Shown here piece by piece: positions 56,389 to 64,000 of a stretch of DNA of 64,000 nucleotides (the stretch's first letter is position 1; each line of letters opens with the position of its first letter). Below the pieces are notes generated by a model. That model was not told where the DNA came from. It worked only from the letters and a program-made list of their open reading frames with translations, and made no database searches. A program made the position numbers and the translations under genes. Origin of the DNA: Pseudomonas orientalis (lineage in GTDB: Bacteria > Pseudomonadota > Gammaproteobacteria > Pseudomonadales > Pseudomonadaceae); assembly GCF_002934065.1 (NCBI RefSeq), contig NZ_CP018049.1, forward strand, positions 3,904,501 to 3,968,500, given 5' to 3'.

Positions 56389-58001
56389 ATGCTGCAAAAA
56401 TCCCTGAGAGCTCAAATCCTCACGCTGCTGAGCGCCAGTCTGCTGGCGATATTGCTGATTGCCTTGGCCTGCTTTCATTTTCTGTCCAACGGCGTGCAAA
56501 ACTACGCCAACCTGATCGAAGGTCCGCTGCATACTTCGCAATTGATCGATGAGGCCAACTTGCAGTTCAAGGTGCAGGTTCAGGAGTGGAAAAACGTATT
56601 GCTACGGGGCAAGCAGCCGGCGGACCTGGATAAATACTGGAAGCAATTCGAAGACCGTCAGCGCGACGTACAGGGGATCCTCGGCGAGCTGGCCAGCCAG
56701 AAGGGCCTGGACGGCCAACTCAAGACCCGCATCGAACGCCTGCGTGACGAACACCGTCAGTTGGGCAGCGCCTACCAAAAAGGTCGCGATGCCTATATCG
56801 CCGCCGGGGCGGACCCGACCGCAGGCGACGCCGCCGTCAAAGGTGTGGACCGCGCCACCAGCGATCAGATGAGCGAACTGGTCAGCGAACTGCGTCAGCA
56901 AGGCACCGAGCAATCGGCGCTGATCAGCGCAGCAGCCGATCGCACGGTGATGGTGGGGACTACCGTGATGCTCGCCTCGGGGCTGTTGATCGGCCTGTTG
57001 AGCCTTTGGTTGATCAACCGCAATCTGGTTGACCCCATCCGCAAGCTGATCGACTACGTGGAGCAGTTGAGCCGAGGCAAATTTGCCGAACGCGTGGCCA
57101 GTGCCCGTAAAGACGAGTTAGGCAAACTGGCCATGGCCGCCAACACCCTGCGCGACTTTCTCGCCGAAACCTTCAGCCGCCTGCAGCGCAGCGCCAATGA
57201 CCTGGACAGCGCCAGTGGCGAGTTGAGCGCCATCGCCGGCCTCATCGCCAGCGGCACCAACGAGCAGTTCAACCGTACTGACCAAGTGGCGACGGCGATG
57301 AACGAAATGTCCGCCACCGCCCAGGAAGTGGCACGTCATGCGGCCGATGCCGCACTGGCGGCCGATGATGCCGACCAGTCCGCGCAGCAGGGCGAAAAAG
57401 TCATGAGCAACACCATTCACACCATCACCCAGATGCGTGGCGAGATCGTCAACACCGCCACCGTGATCCGTCGCCTGGAAACCGACAGTGGCCGCATCAG
57501 CAAGGTGCTGGAGGTCATTCGCGGCATCGCCGAGCAGACTAACTTGCTGGCACTGAACGCGGCGATCGAAGCAGCCCGTGCAGGTGACGCAGGACGCGGT
57601 TTTGCGGTAGTCGCAGACGAGGTGCGCAGCCTGGCTCAGCGTACGGCGACATCGATCATCGAGATCAATAGACCGTGCAAACCGGCGCGGAAGACGCGGC
57701 CAAGGCGATTGAAAGCGGCCAGACGCGCAGTGAAGAAAGTGTCGCGCAAGTGAATCAGGCCGGTGTCATGCTGGAGCGCATCACCCATGCGGTGGAAGCC
57801 ATTCGCGACATGAACCGTCAGATTGCTACCGCCGCCGAAGAGCAAACCTCTGTGGCCGAAGACATCTCGCGCAACCTCACCGAAATCACCTCGATTGCCA
57901 GTACCAACCTGGACAATGTGCAGCGCACCGAAGCGGCAAGCCACAACCTTCACGGGTTGTCTGGACAGTTGAATGAAGTGACGGCACGCCTGAGTGCCTA
58001 G
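56389..58001 (+). pseudogene. Methyl-accepting chemotaxis protein, frameshifted
   Basis: Starts at the ATG of MLQKSLRAQILTLLSASLLA. TM1 about 12-32, periplasmic helical domain, TM2 about 187-209, HAMP and signalling domain with AEQTNLLALNAAIEAARAGD and GRGFAVVADEVRSLAQRT. After EIN (57669) the frame turns to an unrelated tail ending at 57753. Restoring one base (probably C, giving EINQTVQTGAEDAAKAIESG) continues the normal C-terminal coil to 58001. So the gene is inactivated unless the break is a sequencing error or slippage. Confidence 0.88.
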
Positions 58002-58031
58002 CTAATACCTGATAGCAAGGACGCCTCCCCC

Positions 58032-58727
58032 ATGGACCTCCAACAAATCAAACACCACCTGGCCCGCCCCACACTTAAACTCACCGCCGGGGGCTTCCGC
58101 CCTCTCGGTACTGACGAAGAAAGCTGGCTAGGCAACGTCTTCCTGTTCCGTCCCGATGAAGGCGTGCCGGTCAATCAGGCAGGGCAGCCGTTGCTGCCCT
58201 ATGCCCAGTTCTACCTGCCCGCCCTGCCCTTCATCAGCCCGTTACTGACGGGAGTGCGTGTGCTGACGGTATTTATTTCAAATCCATTTCCCGAACCCTT
58301 TGAGCCCATGGGCGACAATTGGGTGATCCGCGAATACGGGCCACAGGATATGTTGGTGCGCAAGGTGCTGCCGGTGGAGGGTACGTTTCTCAAAGCCTTC
58401 GCGCTGAACGCCCAGGTCGTGCCGGAAGATTTTCCGCTGTGGGATGGCGGCGGCGTACCGGCTGATGTTGAGCAGGCGATACTCGAGCTGCAACGCGTAG
58501 GCGAACTGCAGAGCTACTACGACCTGGTCACTCACACCTACGAACACAAAATTGGCGGCTATCCGTCGTTTTGCCAGTCAGGGGTGGATCCGGGCGAAGG
58601 CTTTGAGTTTGTCTTCCAGATTTCGTCGGATGCGAAGATCAATTTGAATGTGGTCGACAATGGGAGCCTGATGTTCTGGAAGCACGTTGAGACTGGGGAA
58701 TGGGCGTTTTATTATGATTTTTACTGA
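58032..58727 (+). CDS. DUF1963/YwqG-like protein
   Basis: A 231-residue soluble protein with the YwqG-like end pattern HKIGGYPSFCQSGVDPGEGF, EFVFQISSDAKINLNVVDNG, and EWAFYYDFY. YwqG/DUF1963 proteins are frequent in toxin-immunity neighbourhoods, but function is not established. It starts 31 bases after the broken receptor. Its 3' end and downstream 40 bases are partly duplicated at 60390. Confidence 0.75.
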   Translation: MDLQQIKHHLARPTLKLTAGGFRPLGTDEESWLGNVFLFRPDEGVPVNQAGQPLLPYAQFYLPALPFISPLLTGVRVLTVFISNPFPEPFEPMGDNWVIREYGPQDMLVRKVLPVEGTFLKAFALNAQVVPEDFPLWDGGGVPADVEQAILELQRVGELQSYYDLVTHTYEHKIGGYPSFCQSGVDPGEGFEFVFQISSDAKINLNVVDNGSLMFWKHVETGEWAFYYDFY

Positions 58728-58884
58728 GGCTTGAAGAGGCGCAAGCGCAGTCCCCGCACACGCATGAAGCTGAGCCAATTTCCCCAAATGCAGCTGCGCC
58801 GTTCCAAACCAGACATTTAAATTTGTCTGTAAACCATGAGCGCCTTAGCATCACTGCAAATAACGGATCGTTGAAAGGCCCCTC

Positions 58885-59853
58885 ATGCACCTTCATGGAC
58901 TGAAAGCTCTATTACCGTGGTCACTGCTCGTCATGATGTGTTGCGCCGAAGCCGCCACAGTGGCAGCGAGCGACAAAGCGGTAAGCCTCTTCGAAGCGCA
59001 ACAATACCGGGCGACGATTGAGGAAGCGGATCGCGTGCTTCAAACCGATCCGGCCAACCCCGAGGTGTTGAATATCAAGGCGTTGGCAGTCTCCGCGCTC
59101 GGTGATGACCGCACCGCGATCCGCCTGGTTACCCAGGCACTGGAGGCGGCTAAACAGAATGGCCAGGTATCCATCGCACAACAGGCGACCTACTGGAACA
59201 ACCTCGGTTATTTGCACGAACGACAACGCAATCTGGACATTGCCCTGGGCTACTATGAAAAAGCCTTGAAAATGCGCCTCGCGGTTCTGAGCGCAGATGA
59301 CCTGCTGATTGCCGATACCTATAACAACATCGGTACCGCTCAGAGCAAATTGGGCCGATATGAAGAGGCCTTCGAAAACCTGCGCAAAAATCTCGCGCTG
59401 AGAAAGCGAATAGTGGGAGACCACGACGCTTCGGTCGCCGTGTCACTGAACAACCTGGGCAATGCCTATAACCTCCAGGGCAACCACCAGGCCGCACTGC
59501 CGCTTTTTCAGCAGGCACTGGACATCGACATGGCCCTGCACGGGCCCCGGCATCCGACGGTCGCCATCCGTTGGAACAACCTCGGCGACGCCTATCGCGG
59601 CCTGGGCCAGTACGACAAAGCGCTAACCTACCTGACCAAGGCGCTGAACAGTGACCGCGCAACGTTCGGAGAGAACCACCCCAAAGTGATTTTGCGCTAC
59701 TTCAACCTGGCAAGAGTCTACGAGGCTGAAGGTGACACCGCCAAAGCGCGCGAGGCCTATACAAAAGCGCTGCAAATACTCAGACAGGTCGACCCCGAAG
59801 ACTTTGCACAAATCCGCTACTTCGAGGAAAAGCTTCGGACATTGGAAGGCTAG
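58885..59853 (+). CDS. Tetratricopeptide-repeat protein, exported
   Basis: A 322-residue protein with a Sec signal peptide (LLPWSLLVMMCCAEAATVAA), then kinesin-light-chain-type TPRs of about 42 residues, for example NNLGYLHERQRNLDIALGYY, NNIGTAQSKLGRYEEAFENL, NNLGNAYNLQGNHQAALPLF, NNLGDAYRGLGQYDKALTYL. At least five repeats. Likely a periplasmic protein-protein scaffold. A weak GGCCCC precedes the ATG. Confidence 0.87.
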   Translation: MHLHGLKALLPWSLLVMMCCAEAATVAASDKAVSLFEAQQYRATIEEADRVLQTDPANPEVLNIKALAVSALGDDRTAIRLVTQALEAAKQNGQVSIAQQATYWNNLGYLHERQRNLDIALGYYEKALKMRLAVLSADDLLIADTYNNIGTAQSKLGRYEEAFENLRKNLALRKRIVGDHDASVAVSLNNLGNAYNLQGNHQAALPLFQQALDIDMALHGPRHPTVAIRWNNLGDAYRGLGQYDKALTYLTKALNSDRATFGENHPKVILRYFNLARVYEAEGDTAKAREAYTKALQILRQVDPEDFAQIRYFEEKLRTLEG

Positions 59854-60013
59854 TGAACCTGAGTTTAGACGATACTAAAAATCGATACTCTGCCCTGATC
59901 TAGCAAAATAAGTGCAAATATTCTTAGCAACAGCAAAAACCGAACAGATTTATTTAATAACCCAGACTAACCCGTAACACAATGCAATCACCCACATATC
60001 AACTGAGCACAAT

Positions 60014-60337
60014 ATGACCGACAAAAAAAAGACCCTTCTGCATCTTTATCTACTTGAGAATCTGGGAAGCCCCATGCAGTTTACCTGTGAGTGCGGCGAA
60101 ACTCACTCAGTACTTCTGCAGGATTTCGACCTTGAAAAAACCGAAATCGAACCCAAAAAATTAGTTCGATTGAAATGCGTATATCACTACGAAAAACTTG
60201 AGGAAATTCTAAAGTGTAGTACTGAACTGAAAATTCACGCTGAATTCAAGAACACATGGCAGAAAATTTTTGGCGGGATTTTAATAAAATATATAACATG
60301 GAAATTCAATAAAAAAACTGAAAAAGGCACGTTATAA
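60014..60337 (+). CDS. Low-GC small hypothetical protein
   Basis: A 107-residue Lys/Glu-rich protein (MTDKKKTLLHLYLLENLGSP, FTCECGETHSVLLQDFD) with a CxC segment. The AT content is far above the window average, so it is a likely transfer. No family recognised. It is inserted between the TPR gene and the duplicated DUF1963 tail. Confidence 0.6.
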   Translation: MTDKKKTLLHLYLLENLGSPMQFTCECGETHSVLLQDFDLEKTEIEPKKLVRLKCVYHYEKLEEILKCSTELKIHAEFKNTWQKIFGGILIKYITWKFNKKTEKGTL

Positions 60338-60389
60338 AGAATTAATCAACGACAGGCCAATACTGTTTCCAGAGTACTGTGAGAGAGAG

Positions 60390-60461
60390 GAATGGGCCTT
60401 TTATTATAGATTTACTTAAGCGTAGAGGGGCGCAAACGCATATCCCCCAGCAGGCATGAAG
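60390..60461 (+). repeat. Duplicated DUF1963 gene tail
   Basis: The 72 bases match 58698-58769 (GAATGGGCSTTTTATTAT..., then GGCGCAAGCGCA-like and CATGAAG) at roughly three-quarters of positions. Translated it reads EWAFYYRFT then stop, the end of the DUF1963-like gene. Confidence 0.7.
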
Positions 60462-60469
60462 GAAAGCCA

Positions 60470-61192
60470 GTGACCACGGAAATCGAAAAATACCTGCAGA
60501 TCAACGCCGAGATCGAACGATCCTACAAACAAGCGCTGCGCAGCAAACGCCAGCAAAGTCGGGCGGGCAAAGATGCCCGGCTTGACAGGGCCTACTTCTG
60601 GTTTGCCCTGGTCGGGCCATCGATTCTGGCCATACCGCTGACCATTATTGGCAAATGGACTCAAGCCTACTGGCTGTACAACGTAAGTGCGGGACTGATT
60701 GCGGTATCTTACCTGGCGATGTTTTTCTACCCGTTGCTGGGGGTGTTGCTGTACCGCGACTCGCTGAAAAAAGTGTTCACCGCGCCCTTCGCCAATTTGC
60801 TGGAATTGAACGTCAAAACCCTGATGCAGGTGGAGGCCCGTTATTTACCGGAACTGGCAACCCTCTCGCGCGAGACGCTGAAACTGGGTGCGCTGGAACT
60901 GAAAAGCGAGCGCGACAGCCTGGAAAAGCGCACGCATATGGTGGCGGGCGCGCTGGAGAAAGTCGGTATTCTCCCGGGCTTGTTGGCGCTCATCGTCGCC
61001 CTTTCCAACCTGAACGATATGTTGGTCAGGGTCGGCATCGCCGAGCGTACGGAGTGGTTATTGGCGATAGCGGCGACCAATACCTTTTTCTTCGTCATGT
61101 GCTGCTACGCCCAATTCATTATTGTGCGCTACGAGCGCATGATCGCCCTTACCGAACTGGCCGTGGACTGCAAGGACCGGCAACCAACCTGA
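60470..61192 (+). CDS. Predicted membrane protein of unknown function
   Basis: A 240-residue protein: a charged, coiled-coil-like N-terminus (TEIEKYLQINAEIERSYKQAL), then a helix pair (about 45-100), a cytoplasmic helical stretch and two further helices near the C-terminus (GILPGLLALIVALS; LLAIAATNTFFFVMCCYAQF). Start is GTG with AAGGAA upstream. It follows directly the duplicated DUF1963 tail. No family recognised. Confidence 0.75.
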   Translation: MTTEIEKYLQINAEIERSYKQALRSKRQQSRAGKDARLDRAYFWFALVGPSILAIPLTIIGKWTQAYWLYNVSAGLIAVSYLAMFFYPLLGVLLYRDSLKKVFTAPFANLLELNVKTLMQVEARYLPELATLSRETLKLGALELKSERDSLEKRTHMVAGALEKVGILPGLLALIVALSNLNDMLVRVGIAERTEWLLAIAATNTFFFVMCCYAQFIIVRYERMIALTELAVDCKDRQPT

Positions 61193-61251
61193 GTGTTTCC
61201 CTGAGTTGGGCCCTGGTTGCGGAAAAACCGGCATCAGGGACCAACGCACCT

Positions 61252-61485
61252 TCAGCCCTTCAACTCGCCGGCACGATTGCTCGCCGCATCATCGTAAGCC
61301 ACGTACAACGACTCGGCGATCTGGCTTTTGATGGCCTTGGTGGACTCCAGGCCCAACACAAACCCTTCGGCCTTGCCGCCGGCTCGGTTGAGTTGTTCGT
61401 GGGTGGCAGCGCCGGTGATGGCGTCGAGGAGTTTGGCGGCGTACGGGCCTACGCCTTTGGGCAGGGAGATTTGGTCGATGGACAT
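61252..61485 (-). CDS. Small conserved hypothetical protein
   Basis: A 77-residue protein (MSIDQISLPKGVGPYAAKLL, AITGAATHEQLNRAGGKAEG) predicted all-helical. AAAGGT precedes the ATG. It converges with the membrane-protein gene. No domain recognised. Confidence 0.65.
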   Translation of the reverse strand: MSIDQISLPKGVGPYAAKLLDAITGAATHEQLNRAGGKAEGFVLGLESTKAIKSQIAESLYVAYDDAASNRAGELKG

Positions 61486-61614
61486 GGCGGTACCTTTAAG
61501 AAAAATGAACGGTAGCGCATAGGACCACTGCCGTGGTGGGCATGGTAGACCAGCTGACAAAGAAAGGGGCTGCTTTGCGCCGAAAGTGGGTAAATACCCT
61601 CCCCCGCTTAAACA

Positions 61615-62475
61615 TCAAGCTGGCAGCGTATGGCTCTCATCCATCAGTTGCTTCAGCTCATGTCTTTCCAGCCAGGGCCTGCGTCGGTGGAGCATCCTAT
61701 GACAGTTGGCACACACCAGGGCTAAATCCTCGAGATGCGTTTTTTCACCGTCCTTGTGCAGCGAGCTGACGGGTTTTGTGTGATGCGCCTCAATAAAGCC
61801 AACACCCACTTCTCCGTAAATTTTCTGAAAATCCATACCGCAGCACTCGCATATCAGGCGCCCATATTTGCTCAACGCCAGTCGCTTTGCTTGGCGAACG
61901 AGTTCCCCATTTCGTTCTCTGAAAAAATGCAGTTTCTGCTTCATCTTTCCTTCAACGAAACCGTCACGTGTGCCGGGCTTATCCGGATCCAGAGCGTCGG
62001 CTTTTTGTCGGCTATGCGCCAAGGCGAAAAGTTCGCTGAGAAAATCATCAACTTCATTCGGTGCTGCCGGGACAGAAATGTCTACGACATCAGATAGGAA
62101 GGATTCGATGAAGTAACGCTTGCGCTCATCATTTTTATCGTCTCTTTTCCTGGGCGAATACTTCCAGCGGAAGGTCATCTCATCACCTTGGCCCTCAACT
62201 CGATGTATCTCTGCGACCGGGCCCGATCTGGAATGAGGGAAAATAACGACGTAGAAGTTCCCATCTTCTCGCCAATCTATAAGTAACACCCATATCCCAA
62301 CGCTTAGTTGATCCATGAACAGAAAGGCGCCTTCACACGGCTTGCCATCCGCCCACTGGTGAAAGTCACTCAACTTACCCGGGGCGTGAGAGCGCTCAAG
62401 GTTGTATCTACTTTCCCCGTCTCCTGCGGCAGCGGACAAAAGAATAGAGATATTTTTCGCAAGACGTCGCTCCAC
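61615..62475 (-). CDS. HNH endonuclease with unknown N-terminal domain
   Basis: A 286-residue nuclease-like protein. The C-terminal HNH module has ICECCGMDF, FIEAHHTKPVSSL, LALVCANCHRMLH, i.e. CxxC...HH...CxxCH, of the McrA type. The N-terminal 170 residues show no known domain but may be a DNA-modification reader or sensor, as in type IV restriction. Start GTG with a perfect AGGAGG five bases upstream. No methyltransferase lies nearby. Probably defensive; inference only. Confidence 0.8.
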   Translation of the reverse strand: MERRLAKNISILLSAAAGDGESRYNLERSHAPGKLSDFHQWADGKPCEGAFLFMDQLSVGIWVLLIDWREDGNFYVVIFPHSRSGPVAEIHRVEGQGDEMTFRWKYSPRKRDDKNDERKRYFIESFLSDVVDISVPAAPNEVDDFLSELFALAHSRQKADALDPDKPGTRDGFVEGKMKQKLHFFRERNGELVRQAKRLALSKYGRLICECCGMDFQKIYGEVGVGFIEAHHTKPVSSLHKDGEKTHLEDLALVCANCHRMLHRRRPWLERHELKQLMDESHTLPA

Positions 62476-62530
62476 TGCTCCTCCTAATTAGATTATTGAA
62501 TGACCATCGATACATCAGAATGCAACGTGA

Positions 62531-63244
62531 TCACGCCTGCCACCCACGCCGCTCATACATCGCCCTCTCCGTCTCCTCCGTCGCCCGCTCCCCCTTGTAC
62601 GCCAACTGGGTCATCAAAAACCGGTCCTTGATGTCCGTCAGATCCGACGGATCATAGGTTCTGAGCATCGGCGCCAGGTCGATGGATTTGGCGAAGTTTT
62701 CGTTGGTCACACTGTAGTAGCCCATGACGCTGCCAGACCAGGGCGAGCTGGCGTCCATCATGTCGATGGTGGCGTCGCGGTAGGCCACGGCGGCGGTTTT
62801 CAGCTCAGCGGAGCCGTTGAGCAGAACGGTGAGGCGTTTGATGTTCGCTTCGCCTAGCTGACCGGCCTTGTCGAGCACTTTCAGGCGGCCATCGGCCTCG
62901 ACGGTAAAGCCATAATCGGTTCCGGCCAGGTCGGGCGCGGTGCTGGCCAAGGCTGATTCGAACGTGGTGAAGGCGCTTTTCAGCACGGCTTGTGCACCAT
63001 TGAAACGCTCGGCAAAGCGAGGAAACTCAGGCGATTCGGATCGGCCGACCCAGGTGTCGATCACCTGCAGGGGTTCGCGCAGGGTTTGGGCGGCTTCGCT
63101 GGGATGGTAGACGGCCGCCGGACCGGCGCTTGCCAAGGCTTGCCTGGCGGCCTCGGGCGGTGCCTGAGGCGTGAGGTTCTGCTCGGAAGGCGCAAGACGC
63201 GCGTTGGAAGGGGCTATATGGGCAGCGCTGACGGAGAGGGCCAT
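62531..63244 (-). CDS. Hypothetical protein, helix-rich
   Basis: A 237-residue protein with an Ala-rich N-terminus, no signal peptide and predicted helical body (LKSAFTTFESALASTAPDLA, YRDATIDMMDASSPWSGSVM). The C-terminus is LTDIKDRFLMTQLAYKGERA. No family recognised; it resembles effector or secretion-related proteins in composition but evidence is thin. The frame opens 27 codons upstream; ATG of MALSVSAAH taken. Confidence 0.55.
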   Translation of the reverse strand: MALSVSAAHIAPSNARLAPSEQNLTPQAPPEAARQALASAGPAAVYHPSEAAQTLREPLQVIDTWVGRSESPEFPRFAERFNGAQAVLKSAFTTFESALASTAPDLAGTDYGFTVEADGRLKVLDKAGQLGEANIKRLTVLLNGSAELKTAAVAYRDATIDMMDASSPWSGSVMGYYSVTNENFAKSIDLAPMLRTYDPSDLTDIKDRFLMTQLAYKGERATEETERAMYERRGWQA

Positions 63245-63328
63245 TTCAATCGGTCCATGATTGGCGGGTTCATGAAGGGTATCGACGCGAAGGGCTCGAT
63301 CTTTAGGCCCCGCTCCGGTGCGCAAGCC

Positions 63329-64000
63329 TTACTCTTGCACGCTGCGTATCAGCGTGCCGAACAGGTCCCCACGCGGCATTTTGTCCAGTGGGATGTCGGC
63401 GTCCTCGAACCACGCCTGCCCGGCTTCCGGATGGGGACCGCTGAGCACCACCACGCCCTTTTTATAGGTGTAACGCGCGGCCGCCACGTCGCCGTTCTCG
63501 TAGGTCGCCAGGGTGGTATAGGCAGAGGCCGAGGTGGCCTTGGGGAAGTACGGGCCATCCTGGTAGAACACTGTATCCGGCTTGCCGTCCCAGGTGACGC
63601 GCACGGCGGCGTCTTCGATGCCGCTCACTTCAAAGCCTGGCCGGCCTGCTTCGCTGTCGAGGTCCTGGGTAATCAAGCCGAGGTTGTTGTCATCGGCCAG
63701 GTAAGCGCCCATGCACAACCCCAGGTAGCGCCCGCCCCCGGCGACGTAATCGCGGATGGCATCGGCGCGCGCGTCGCCCAGGCTGTCCAGCGCGGCCGGG
63801 ATGTCCTGGCCGCCCCCCGGTTGCACGTAGAGGTCGTAGCGCGCAAGGGTTTGCGGGGTGATGTCGACCGGTTCATCGGCGCCGACAAAATCGATCTGGT
63901 AATGCGGGTCCAGGCGCAGCAGCGCCGCTTTGACGTTTTGTGAACAGTCGGCACAGCCTGCCGGGCCCCGGTAGATGGCCACATGGGTGATCGGCGTGGC
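63329..64000 (-). CDS. BPL_N-domain (glutamine-amidotransferase-like) protein, partial
   Basis: The frame is open to the window edge, so the N-terminus may lie outside. Visible: HVAIYRGPAGCADCSQNVKA, YVQPGGGQDIPAALDSLGDA, YVAGGGRYLGLCMGAYLADD (nucleophile-elbow Cys in GLCMGAY) and a C-terminal LSGPHPEAGQ with His. This is the class I amidotransferase-like fold of the biotin-protein-ligase N-terminal domain family. Function unknown. Confidence 0.8.
   Translation of the reverse strand, partial: ATPITHVAIYRGPAGCADCSQNVKAALLRLDPHYQIDFVGADEPVDITPQTLARYDLYVQPGGGQDIPAALDSLGDARADAIRDYVAGGGRYLGLCMGAYLADDNNLGLITQDLDSEAGRPGFEVSGIEDAAVRVTWDGKPDTVFYQDGPYFPKATSASAYTTLATYENGDVAAARYTYKKGVVVLSGPHPEAGQAWFEDADIPLDKMPRGDLFGTLIRSVQE

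Noticed and set aside
58032..62475. A complete contact-dependent toxin/immunity locus
   Set aside because: A DUF1963-like gene and an HNH nuclease are present but no large toxin carrier, Rhs or VgrG gene is seen.

Overview
The window is a chromosomal segment of a fluorescent-group Pseudomonas, close to P. fluorescens. The evidence is the gene order leuC-leuD-methyltransferase-leuB-asd-usg-like-fimV, the gltX/tRNA-Ala-Glu/uvrB/aminotransferase block, GC-rich codon use, and many REP/REPIN palindromes of the two classes common in this group. All calls come from reading the sequence; no database search was run.

1-12.9 kb: leucine and aspartate-family biosynthesis on the minus strand, ending in a partial fimV, then a divergent LysR regulator and a large PAS-GGDEF-EAL protein. 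12.9-15.4 kb: a two-gene unit made of an 18-residue-repeat protein and a putative cysteine-protease-like protein, both apparently Pseudomonas-specific. 15.7-25 kb: housekeeping genes (dusC, thioesterase, hydrolase/TetR pair, duplicated tRNA-Ala/tRNA-Glu pairs, gltX, uvrB, aromatic aminotransferase). 25-37 kb: LysR/succinate-semialdehyde dehydrogenase pair, a protealysin-like M4 protease with an emfourin-like inhibitor, a DRGH nuclease, a cobalamin-riboswitch-led ABC importer, a REPIN array, an esterase/TspO pair and a ChrA transporter.

37-44 kb: nucleotidyltransferase, GlxA-type regulator divergent from a SLAC1/TehA transporter, diguanylate cyclase, soluble BdlA-like chemoreceptor, an AT-rich orphan regulator and small Pseudomonas-restricted genes. 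About 200 bases before a small DUF3077/DUF6124-like ORF (44.4-44.6 kb) can fold into a dense set of perfectly paired stems, including a possible pseudoknot. I consider this the best candidate for an undescribed element.

44.8-53.3 kb: an oxidoreductase/regulator island with four intact or broken SDR genes, two SDR/AraC divergent units that look like ancient duplicates, a TetR gene with three matching operators, and several gene remnants. 53.3-64 kb: an accessory region with an IS66 relic, a chemoreceptor bracketed by short repeats, a frameshifted chemoreceptor, a DUF1963-like gene with a duplicated 3' end, a TPR protein, low-GC small genes, an HNH endonuclease and a partial BPL_N-like protein.

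Functionally the segment combines amino-acid synthesis and translation genes with c-di-GMP and chemotaxis signalling, B12 uptake, an exported or intracellular protease/nuclease set, and a decaying accessory region.
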